From: Cladophialophora immunda | Lineage: Eukaryota; Ascomycota; Eurotiomycetes; Chaetothyriales; Herpotrichiellaceae | DNA: 64,000 nt | NCBI RefSeq assembly: GCF_000835495.1 | Contig: NW_015622547.1 | Location: 496,001 to 560,000, forward strand | Direction of reading: 5' to 3' | Part shown: one piece after another, positions 10,439 through 19,874 of the stretch | How positions within the stretch are numbered: the stretch's first letter is position 1 | Layout: each line of letters begins with the position of its first letter | Notes under the pieces: generated by a model | The model's input: only the letters and a program-made list of their open reading frames with translations | Databases searched by the model: none | Told to the model about the DNA's origin: nothing | Made by a program: the position numbers and the translations under genes

Positions 10439-12233
10439 CTTAGATGAGATATGACAGCCAAGGCACAGTAGTCGACGGCCGAGAGGTAGTCAGCGTGCAG
10501 ATTGTGGGTGCGCAACTGGGTGCTGATGGGAGCATCTAAGCTGTGCCGGCGAATGCGGATACAGGAGGGAAGAAGTGATTATTCCTCGAATCGGCCGCTG
10601 ATGGGCAAAGACATGAACAGGGAGACGAAAAGGAGAGGTGACGAGCTCGAAAGGATAGGGAGGAGTGAGTGGCGGTCGACTGTGATGTCGATCGTTATCG
10701 AGGAGGAGTGATGGAACGATCAATCGAAGCAAGGGTGAGATTAGGATTGGTCCTTCGGCGTGCGGTATGGGCCTGGATCCTCTCTCACACGAGGCGGATC
10801 GAGTGACAAAGGCCTGAGGTGAAGGGGGAGGGTGTTTCAAGGGGAAGAAGCAACGTTTGCTGCGGAGAACGGATTGGCCCAGAGGGCAGAGGGCGGGTGC
10901 GCAGTCTTCAATACGGCGGCTTCGGGTGCAGCATCCCCAGTAAGATGAAGGAGGATGTGATGTGGCTGCTTCAGGAGGATAAAACTCGAGATGGACAGGA
11001 TGGTGGAAAGGAGGTAAGAGTGAGGGATATACGGTTAGCAATGCAGGAGCTGGAGAAGAAGAAGGTGAAGGTGAAGGTAGGGTGACGGTGAGGGCGAGAA
11101 TGGGCGCAGTTGGGAAGCTGGTGCCAATCCGGCTTCGCAATACCAAGTCCGAGGACAGACTGCGGGCGCTGGGCGGCAGAAGAATATTGGAGGGCTGGAG
11201 GGCTGGTGATCAGGTTTGCAGTGGTCATGGGCGGGAGGCTGCAGCTCTTGCACCTGCTGAAATCCGGTTTAGTTAAAGAAGCTACTCGCCGTCCAGGTGC
11301 CTAGCACCGCCTAAGCCGTTTAGTGAGGGCTGGTGGGCTCCAAACCCCGGCAGCGGGAAGGCCGGATCCCTCAGCGACACATGCATCTTCTGATCATGAT
11401 TCATTATTGATGGGCTGATTCCTGTTTTTTTCCTTCCTGCGCCCATGCATTTCTGCCAGAATGATGTTGGCCGTCGCAGCCATCAGCCATCAGCCATCGG
11501 CCAACAACCCCAAAACATTGATCCTCATCTTGCGTCCGGCGTGACGAGCACAGAGGAAGGACGCAGTAGCGTGCCCGACTCCCCTCTTGATCCCTGCGGC
11601 CGCCCTCCGTCCTTGCGCCCTCAACGCCACCCGCAATGCGGCACGGACTTCTCCTCGAAACAGTACAGACGCCATCCCGCATCTCACGAATCACCATTTT
11701 TGCCTAAAGCTCGGGCTTGCGACGCCTGCACACTTAGCCTACCTTGGTGCGAGCTTGTGTCTCTCGCTTATTCCCCGGCCTCTGCTCCTCCATTGCTCGG
11801 CGATGGCGATACCTCAATTAGATTCGTCGAGGATCACTTGACCCTGCAACGATTTGTACCTTGTTTCAAGCCGACGCGGGGTTTGCAGCGCGGTGCTTGT
11901 CGATCCATGATGCGGTATGCAGAGTGTTCAAAATGACAGCGTTAAGGAGTTCTTGTGTGACAAGCAATAATTGTTGTGGTTTCTGGCAGCCAATGATGAA
12001 GGTGTAGCCATCTTTGTCCCCTGCACATTGTTGCAACACAGCTCCCCAGCCACCACTCCAGACCCATGTTTGACACGAACCATCACCTCCTCGTCTCCAG
12101 TGGGAAATGCCCCGAGGACTGGTCTAGACGCTCTTCTTCTCGTATCGCAACCTCAACGAGCGCTTCCAATTTTTCTGACCACAAAAAGTCAAAGCAGCCA
12201 GTGCGGAGTGCTCAGCCTTACCATATCTTCCCA
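10439..12233. other. Intergenic, no gene seen
   Basis: This 1.8-kb region lies upstream of the RING gene and downstream of the peptide transporter. The sequence just upstream of the RING ATG is pyrimidine-rich on the coding strand, as in fungal 5' leaders. Open frames here have no recognisable protein features. Confidence 0.6.
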
Positions 12234-14469
12234 TCAATATGTAACCTTGCTCCCTTTGCGATATCCACCTTCCTCATCGACATCATCCTCCAACGCGTTC
12301 ATTTCTTCTTCCTTCTCGTTCAGCCCATGGAACAGCACCCATATCAAGCACCCAGCGCAGAAGCTCGCCACACAAAGTCCCACAAACATCCACAAAATGG
12401 CAGGGTCATAAGCCACTGGCGTCAATGCTTCCCCTAGCGCCGAACCAAATGCATTGGTAAGGAGATAGATGGATTGCACGAACGACTTCATGCTCGGAGG
12501 AGCTTTTGTGTATGCGTACTCCAGACCAGTCACTGAGGCGAAGATTTCGGAGATACCGATGAGCATATACTGTGCAGCAAGGTCAGTCATTGAACGCTGC
12601 TAAACAAGCCGATCTGGTCTCCACTTACCGCTGGAGCTTGGATCGCAATGTGCACGTTGTTGCCCTCGGCGACGCCATCAACAATGGACGCGTCGCACAG
12701 TGGCTGCTTGTAACATGGTCCAGAGCTGTCGTCTCTAGTCAGCAATAGTCTCCATCGCCCGTTTCGATCAATTACCTGTAGATCAGATGCTGCACAATTG
12801 CAGCGTACATCATAGCTAGGGCCGCAACCCAGAATCCCAGGACAATTCGATTGATTGGTGGGAATGGGATGTGCATCTTCCTGAGAAGAGGGTATACGAA
12901 TCTGTCCAAGATGGGCACGAAGACAATGATGGCGATCTGCAGGCCAGCTCGTGAGCGTTGGGGTTCAAGTCATCCCGTCACCGTGTACTCACCGGATCAA
13001 AATTCTGCATCAAATCGTTTGGAATACCATGTCCTCGCATCTGACCGGCTTGGGTGACAAAATTGCCGCTGAATTGTCCGTAGACACACCAATCTGCCCG
13101 GGGATTTTAGCACTTGTTCTCTTCATTGGCTGTTTCCCACATTCAAACTCCATTTTCGCTGTGGGAGGATGGGGACTTACAGATCGGATAGATGACAAAA
13201 ACCCGGCAAGCGACCAGCGCCCTCTTCAACTCTTCGATGAAATGATCGTTCCACGGGACCGTCTTGTGAATGCCCCTTTCCGCCATCCAGCTCGGTTTCG
13301 GCGCGTTCTGGTCGCGATGTTTGATCATGAGCCAAACTGCCTTGAACGCGTCCGTGATGATCGATCCCTGGGGCGGTCGGACGACGTAGATCTTGCGGCC
13401 CAAAATGAGGACGGTGGTGCCGGCGCAGAACATGCAGAAGCAGAGCAGGTAGGCGGACCAGAAGCCGATGTCGCGCTCCATGTACGGCGTGGCCAGGAGT
13501 GACAGGGCGCCGATGTTGATGCAGGTGTAGAAGATCATGTAAATCCGCTGGATGGTCACGGCTGGGTCGATGATGATGCGCTCGCCTTTGGGGGTGGTCG
13601 TGATCTTGCTTCTGTCAGATTCTTGTTTTGTTCCATTCTGGTTACTGCATGTTCGGAACTTACAATCATCTTCCTGCGCTTGTACTGGTCCGCGATCAAT
13701 GGAGCGACGTTGGACTTGATGCCGCCGGTGCCAATGCCAATTATGATCACGGCGGTGATGAACCCGCCCAGACCGGCCCCGTTCTGCAGGGAAACGGGCA
13801 ACGACGTGGTGAAGAGGATCAGAAGCCCGATCAGGTAGACAACACAGAAGTAGAGAATGGCCCTGTACTTGCCCAGGTACTGGTCGGCGACGATGGCGCC
13901 CAATATCGGCGTGACGTAGCAGAAGAAGCTGGTTTGCTGGTTAGTTGCGAAGAAACAAGAGCAGGGATGTTAAACGAAAGAGGCTTGCTCACTTGAAGAA
14001 GGTAGTCAGCCCGGTTGCGCCTTGATGGCCTAGACCAAGTGCGCCTCTCCCTTCTGAACCATCAAGGGGGCGCTGGACATAGTTCTACTAAAAGTCAGTC
14101 AAACCGCAGGACCCCACGAGCGAGAGTGAGTGCTGCAAGAATGCCCTTTACCTGGAATATGCCCTGACAGCCATAGAAAGTGAACCGCTCGCACAGCTCG
14201 ACGAAAGCGACCAGGAAGGTGGAAAAGGGAAGGCTCTCGCCGACGTGGCGGAGGTACTTCTTCTCGTGCGCGTTGGGCTCCATGCCATCCTCGGTCTCGC
14301 CAATCTCGGTGTCCTCACTCGTCGGGGAACGCGGCCTCTTCTCGTCGCCGATGAAACCGTGCTCATTGAGGGTGGGAAGAGCCCTAGAATCTGTCGTGAG
14401 AGGTCCGCCGGTGATGTCGTGGACGGCTTTCACAGAATCATCATTCTCTTTGTGTTTCTCGCCGTGCAT
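12234..14469 (-). CDS. POT/PTR2-family proton-coupled peptide transporter
   Basis: Eight exons (14152-14469, 13993-14084, 13664-13928, 13181-13604, 12993-13093, 12776-12936, 12629-12725, 12234-12569), all phase-consistent, encode 597 residues, the usual size for fungal PTR2 proteins. The first 85 residues are hydrophilic. The PTR2 signature ELCERFTFYG follows, then GIGTGGIKSNVAPLIADQY, in the conserved cytosolic helix-4/5 region. About 12 helices follow, ending in an acidic tail. These plasma-membrane symporters import di- and tripeptides with protons. Junctions such as QYWAF-like mergers do not apply here, but each splice restores family sequence (for example GIFQ-NYVQRPLDG). The acceptor of the fourth exon (AAG/ATC) is non-pyrimidine-rich and less certain. 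Confidence 0.94.
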
Positions 14470-15742
14470 TCTGAAGGGAAAGATTAGCCAAGTTTAACAT
14501 CGACCTGTTGGGTTCATTAGGGTATCTTTACTGCGCAGCCTGAAGTTCGTGTTCTGCCATGCTGGAATTTCAGGGTTCTGGTGTGGTAAGTGAGATGGAA
14601 ACGCATGCAGAGGATGTGGTGTACGGCTGAAAAAGAGAAATGAGAAAATCGTGAGACGATGAAATCCAGGAGAACCACAAAGTTGCAACGAAAGATGCGG
14701 GAGTCAACAGAGCAGTGACCAGGCGGGGTATATACCAAGAGTGCCATGGAGGTGTGTACACATTCTCACCCAATTGAACTGAGAGGTCATCGTGATAACA
14801 TCCTGGGCCCGAGACAGGGGGGATGGACAGATTGCCGCATGGCTGCCGAACAACCTACCAATACCAGCCACTGCAGTAGTCAACATCTACCACCCTCAGT
14901 GTCATTGATCATACATGCGCCATCTCGCGGCATGGGCGACACGATAAGTCGATGCAACAATGATCCATTGATCGTCCAAATCCCACGACGGTCGTGTCAT
15001 GGAACGGCCCTTGGCACACGCTGCGAAAGGTGGACGGCCCTCGTGGCATGACGGGACCAACAGCTGCAAAGCTTCCTGTTGCTTGACGTATACCAAGAGA
15101 TACCAAGAGATAGCAAGCGAGAACATGACAAGGCTTAACAGCGGGAGACGGCAAGATGGTGTCTTGGGTGTCATGGCGCTGTGTGGTGCCATGGTGGTTG
15201 GTTTCGCGATCGCGGAGAGCGGCATCGATGCCAAGCCGGAAAAATGGGGCTGAAGTGCCTTGAAGGACCGCCACTGATGTCATTCTACCTCGACTGGTTT
15301 TGATTGGTTCGGGGACTACATCGCAGGTATCCAGGGGGTTTATCAAAAGGACTTCCAGAGGTACGCTGGATGTTCCTTCAGGGCAGCTGAGTGTGGTGGA
15401 TGGACGAAGAAATACACGGTACGGGAACCCGATGGATATTGCGGAGATGGACTCTTAATTTCAAGGCCTTTTAGTGCCACCCAACGGTATGCCATCGATC
15501 CAACTTGGCTCCGTCTTCCTGGGTCGGGATATAGCCAATGGTGTTTACAAACAGCAGATGGTACATCGCCCAGGGCGAGATGCGGTCCCAACATCTCCCC
15601 ACAAATGCAAACCTTCAACTTTCCACCGAGCCACGTCAACCGCTTTTCTCGCACCGACACCAAATGCTCATCTCGGTGCACGCTCATGCTCCTCCACTCC
15701 CACGGTATTCGCACCCTGCAGGTGCCTTGACGCGAACGCCTT
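14470..15742. other. Intergenic with a coding remnant near its end
   Basis: No intact gene. The upstream region of the peptide transporter occupies the left part. At 15411-15541 there is a minus-strand fragment homologous to 16607-16732 (described separately). Confidence 0.55.
15411..15541 (-). repeat. Diverged copy of a coding fragment flanking the secreted-protein gene
   Basis: By eye this aligns over about 130 bp with 16607-16732. On the minus strand both read as the same frame: DGAKLDRWHTVGW here against DGTRLNRWPTAGW there. The differences are conservative (K/R, D/N, V/A), which suggests former coding sequence. An in-frame TAA follows shortly here, and the frame then shifts. It is probably a remnant of a duplicated gene. 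Confidence 0.55.
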
Positions 15743-16327
15743 TCAGTGTACGTCTGCGCATTCTGGAGGATCATGCCAAACGACCCACCTATTTCGCGCG
15801 GGGGGGAATAAACACCAGGATCTGGACTGTTGGAAATCCGACATGCAACATTCTGCTTTCATCCAGTCCTGCACGTCGGCCACTATGAGACGGCCGTTGG
15901 AATCGAGGCCGTCGAGTTTGAGCTCGTCGGTGAAAAAATTGAAGCATTCGACTGTTGGTCGACAGCACTGGGGCTCGATTTGGAGTCCTAAAGTTCCAAC
16001 CACCGACGCCCTTTCAGATCGGTGTAGGGTTCTTATATTTCTGGTTGGCAAGGTATTCGTCCCATTCCCGTCCAACAGGATCCTGCGCAAAGGTGCGTCG
16101 CGAGCTCTCGGCTCCACCGTGTGTTTACTATGTCCATAATTGCCGGTTTCTGAAGGCCAATCCTTCTTGCATTCAAACCAATCATCGCAGGGAAGATCCG
16201 GATGCCAAAGCGGTGTGCATAACTGCGGCGTAGGCGTCGGCGCCGGCTCTGCAGGTCTGGCTGAGACTTGACGGATGATATTTAGCAGCATCGCCACGAT
16301 GATGAAGTAGGTATAATTCGCTCTCAT
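15743..16327 (-). CDS. Small cysteine-rich secreted protein, copy A
   Basis: An intronless 194-residue protein with a clear signal peptide (about residues 1-24: a hydrophobic core followed by a VSA cleavage-type site). The mature part has ten cysteines arranged as C, C, C / CC, C / CC, C / C, consistent with disulfides. Blocks KDWPSETGNYG and CRPTVECFNFF are shared with the copy at 17165-17724. An arginine pair near residues 80-81 could be a Kex2 site, but I cannot be sure. A TATA-like TATTTAAA lies about 130 bp upstream. No known fold is recognised. A secreted effector-like or antimicrobial-like role is speculation based on size and cysteine content. It lies in repeat-bearing DNA and is oriented head-to-head with its paralog. 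Confidence 0.78.
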   Translation of the reverse strand: MRANYTYFIIVAMLLNIIRQVSARPAEPAPTPTPQLCTPLWHPDLPCDDWFECKKDWPSETGNYGHSKHTVEPRARDAPLRRILLDGNGTNTLPTRNIRTLHRSERASVVGTLGLQIEPQCCRPTVECFNFFTDELKLDGLDSNGRLIVADVQDWMKAECCMSDFQQSRSWCLFPPARNRWVVWHDPPECADVH

Positions 16328-16490
16328 TGTGTTGATTGGCAGGGAGGAGATTGTAAGGTTCTACTGGCGAGATTGCTGGAATAGATTGATTTGAGGTCTT
16401 GGATTGCCGACAATGTTGTTTGAAGAGAGGATGTGGCCACGAGAGACTCTTTAAATAACGGTTTCTGGCTGAGGACCTTGACCTTTGAGG

Positions 16491-16550
16491 GCTGGCAGGT
16501 TGAAATTGTCCTGGTTGTGCATACTCTGATAGACTAAGAGCTCCGGTCAA
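16491..16550. repeat. Isolated copy of the 17921-18600 repeat unit
   Basis: The words CAGGTTGAAATTG, TTGTGCATACTC and GACTAAGAGC-CCGGTCA match, in order, the repeat units at 18441-18505 and 18529-18590. It lies upstream of secreted-protein copy A. Confidence 0.5.
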
Positions 16551-16606
16551 TATATGATGGTGAGGACCTTGAGGATCTGGCTTTCCGAGGGACTTCAAGT
16601 CGTTGC

Positions 16607-16732
16607 ACGGCATGGAATTCAACGGATATTGCGGGTGTAGGTTCTTGATTTCGACATTTTGCAGCCACCCAGCGGTCGGCCACCTATTCAATCTGGTTCC
16701 GTCTTGCCATCTCGTGCATACTACCAGTGGTG
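16607..16732 (-). repeat. Second diverged copy of the flanking coding fragment
   Basis: Homologous to 15411-15541. On the minus strand this copy stays open longer (DGTRLNRWPTAGW then LQNVEIKNLHPQYP) and so seems less decayed. It lies between the two secreted-protein copies. Confidence 0.55.
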
Positions 16733-17164
16733 CAGAAATCTAAAGATCCTCGACGCCCTCTGACAACCAATCTCTTCCCCAAGCCACCAGAACCGAGAGC
16801 AGAAGCCCATTAGAATTTGTTCTTTGAACCACAACCTGCATCGCGAACTTGTCCCGCGCCAACATTACCTCAATTTTCAGTTTGATTCTGGAGAGACTGC
16901 CATGGATCAAGCAAACCTTGCCAACAAATTGAGCACGAGGACCTTATGAGTGACAATTCCAAAGCTGACCGCAAGTTGGCGGTGTCCATATTTAAGAGCT
17001 CTCTGATCACCACCTCCACCCACAGACAAGACATTGGCGATTTTCCCTCGCAGATCCAGGGCACCAGCTCGAAACATCCACCTTTGCCAGAGTTTCCTTT
17101 AGTGGCGATTTGCCAGCCTTTCCGCACGACACGAGACAACAACCCAACACAGCGCAGCACAGCC

Positions 17165-17724
17165 ATGGCAAAATTTCCCACCCTCATCATCTTTGCAATG
17201 CTCCTTGCCATCCTCCATCGAGTCTCTGCTGCAACAAAGGAGCCAGAGATTTGCGGCCCACTTACTCATCCACTTTTGGATTGCAGCGAGTCGTTTATTT
17301 GCGAGAAGGACTGGCCATCTGAGACGGGAAATTATGGGTCGATAGATCCCGGCACCAAGATCATTACTCGCAATGAGCCTCTGCGGAGAATTTGGCCCCA
17401 TGACCTGGGGATCAATTCCACAGCCAATACAAACGAAATCCATCAACGCCGGTCAGCCCTTTCCTTTCCTGCGCATTCCGGATCGGTGTTTCCAGAGCAA
17501 TGCTGTCGTCCCACTGTGGAATGTTTCAACTTCTTCATACACGAGGTTGGACACTATTCCAAGGATTGGAATGCCGGCTCATAATAGAGGATCTCAACGT
17601 TTGGAAGAAAGCAGAGTGTTGCACGGCGGATTTCATGACTCCTAAGTCGTGGTGCCTGACTCCTCCAGTGCGAAATAGCTGGTTCACCTGGTATCCGCCA
17701 CCGCGTTGCGCACCGTTCCATTAG
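17165..17724 (+). pseudogene. Small cysteine-rich secreted protein, copy B, frameshifted
   Basis: A paralog of copy A. The ATG at 17165 opens a signal peptide (about residues 1-22, ending SAA), then the same first three cysteines, KDWPSETGNYG and CRPTVECFNFF. The frame stops at TAA 17582-17584, before the last four cysteines. From about 17578 the +1 frame continues with IIEDLNVWKKAECC and further matches to the end of copy A, stopping at 17722-17724. All ten cysteine positions are therefore still present but split between two frames, with about one base missing near 17576-17581. It may be a recent pseudogene, a polymorphism or a sequencing error. A 44-nt intron (17537-17580 region) could also bridge the frames, but it would delete sequence that is conserved with copy A. 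A TATA-like CATATTTAAG lies near 16988. Confidence 0.7.
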
Positions 17725-17920
17725 GCTTGCTTAAATATCATACCCTTGAGCGATCCATCAGAGGTATCATAGTCGACCGGTGTCAACGACAGCGCAGAAA
17801 CAGGAACAGCCTTCCCTACCCCGTAGTCTAAAGGGTTTGTTCAAGAGATGGGCCAGGCGCAAGAGAAGAGCAGAGGTTGATTGGTGGAAGGTTGAAGGTC
17901 GAATGTCCTCCTTTGTGGGG

Positions 17921-18600
17921 GCCTCTGGTTGAATATAATTTGAATCTGGTATGCTCTATTGGACCGAGAGCAGTGATCGGCAAAAGGTTGTTGAGATGTT
18001 GAGTCTCCGATAGATTTGGGATTGAATATGACGGGTCAGTTGCGCGTGCATTGATAAGATGAGATTGCTAGTCGCAGAGGGTCCCAATGACATTGAACTC
18101 CTGACGAGCTTTAGTTGAAGTTGCCTTGAGCTTTTGCATACTCAGTTGAAATGATCGGCCGAGCGCCTCGAAGACCCCGAATCCATGAGGAACTGTTGTT
18201 GAAGGCAGCTTAAGCCCTGCATTTTCTGTTGGAGCGAAGACTGTGGGCGGCAGGTGCCGATGGATTTTCATCTGCTGGGGGACTTCAGGTTGAGTCCGAT
18301 TCGAAGTTCCGCATACTCGGTTGGAGCAGTCGACGCAAGATCGGAAGTATCTTGGGTTTTGGAACGAGTTTGGGTTGAGTGCTGTATGCTCTACTACTAG
18401 AGTGAGAGCAGCGGGCGACAGGTGTTGAAGAAACTGCATTTGACTTCAGGTTGAGTTCGGCTGGCTGTGCGTGCTCATTTGACTGAGAGCAGCGGTCGAC
18501 AGGAGTTTGAATGGACATTCACACCGATGGACTTCAGGTTGACTTTGGGTTGTTGTCTATGCCCTGTTTGACTGAGAGCAGCGATCGGCAGTGTGAGAGT
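17921..18600. repeat. Degenerate direct-repeat array, units about 60-90 bp
   Basis: At least four clear units begin near 17921, 18366, 18441 and 18529, with weaker ones near 18111, 18210 and 18281. Each runs GACTTCAGGTTGA..., then TGC(G/A)T(G/A)CTC, then TTGACTGAGAGCAGCG(G/A)(T/G)CG(A/G)C. Spacing and sequence are irregular, so it is old or decayed. No long open frame runs through it. Confidence 0.7.
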
Positions 18601-18824
18601 CGATGTGTGAAGGCGCCCGCCGAAGAATGAGCCCGTTGAAGTCCTGCAAGCCTTGGGGAGGGGGGGGGGGCCGGGTCTCTTTAGCCTTGGGACAACCAAC
18701 CCAAGTTTCCACCGAGCGCCACGTGGAGGCAGAGACCATGCTCGGCTCAAGATCTATAGAACACAAAAGGGCCCCCCCTGTGTAAAAATATAACGCAACG
18801 ACAGCCGCCGAAAAGCAAAAAAGC

Positions 18825-19291
18825 CTAACGAGGGGGATCCTCGTTCCTCTGTAACACCAGTTAGCATTCCGGTCGCCTTCAATCCTAGGTGTGAATATGA
18901 ACTTACCCCATCCACCTCCTCCCCAGCCTCCGCCTCTTCAGAGGCCGCCGCCACCTCCCCGAGTTCTCCTCGGGCACCCACCGGATCCATCGGCACCGGT
19001 GGAGGAGGTCCCTCCCCAGGGGGTTTTTGACGGCCCCGAAGCCGCCTGACCTTCTGGGCTATCTAAGCCCGCAAGTTCTCTCCTCCCACCAGGAAGGCCA
19101 GGACACCCACCACCAGGGATATCACACCCGTGACCACCACCCATTGCATGGGGGCGGTCCAGGGTGATGGTGGTGGGGGTGGTGGGGACGGAGGCTGAGG
19201 ACTCGGTGGATCTAAGAAATACCCACTGGAGTACCGCAGTCAGATGTGTGACATTGATATGCGTTGGAGAGGGTGCTTACCTCGGAGCCAT
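18825..19291 (-). pseudogene. Small proline-rich single-pass membrane protein with in-frame TAG
   Basis: A three-exon model: 19281-19291 (ATG plus 8 bases), 18907-19225 and 18825-18848, all with canonical GT-AG junctions and a CTAAC branch in the last intron. The product starts MAPSGYFLDPPSPQPPSP, has a polyproline run, one transmembrane helix (WVVVTGVISLVVGVLAFLV) and a positive stop-transfer side. A TAG at 19063-19065 ends it at 57 residues. The same frame then stays open for 52 more codons: a basic segment beginning IAQKVRRLRGR, then a proline/glutamate-rich tail. It reaches an intron at 18907 and a natural stop at 18825. I do not recognise the family. A Trp (TGG) to TAG change is the simplest reading. 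Alternatively the 57-residue form is the product. Confidence 0.5.
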
Positions 19292-19874
19292 AATTGCCGT
19301 CTAAGGAAAGGAAAAGAAGGGAGTGCGCAGGGGCGCGGGCGCAGTTTGGTACATGTATGTACCCTTGGCGGCCGCGGCGCACTAAACCTAATCTGGCCAA
19401 ATGTAAACAGTGACGTAGTGCGTCTGATAATACACGGCAAGAGTGTACCAGCACCACCAATCAGAGGGCACGCCTTGTACGCATAGCAGGCGTAAGACAT
19501 CCAGTTTGGTAAGAGCGTTCACCCTCTAGCCAACTCCGGGTGTAGGAAGTCATCGGGCACGCCCAAGCAACTGCGGGACGAGATCTGTTTGATTGTAGAG
19601 AATGATGATTTATTGTCAAAGTATTTAAGCCGTGTTTGGACCATGCATCGAGTCACGGACCACAGAGAATGAAATACACGTGTGCCACCGGTCCGTTTTC
19701 CCACCTTCAAGTAAACGCCAATTATGCTTGCACTTCCATCTCCTCCAGCGCCTTGCAACAGGTCATTGTGTACAAAGGAAATGAAAAAAAAAAAAACCCA
19801 GGCTCCAATCGTTCGAGCAAATTTCCATAAGTCAGTCATAATCGCATATACACATGAGAAAGAGTAGGATAAAG
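19292..19874. other. Intergenic, 3' side of the RIM15-like gene
   Basis: No gene seen. It contains an A-run near 19787-19797 and presumably the 3' UTR of the kinase gene. Confidence 0.55.
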
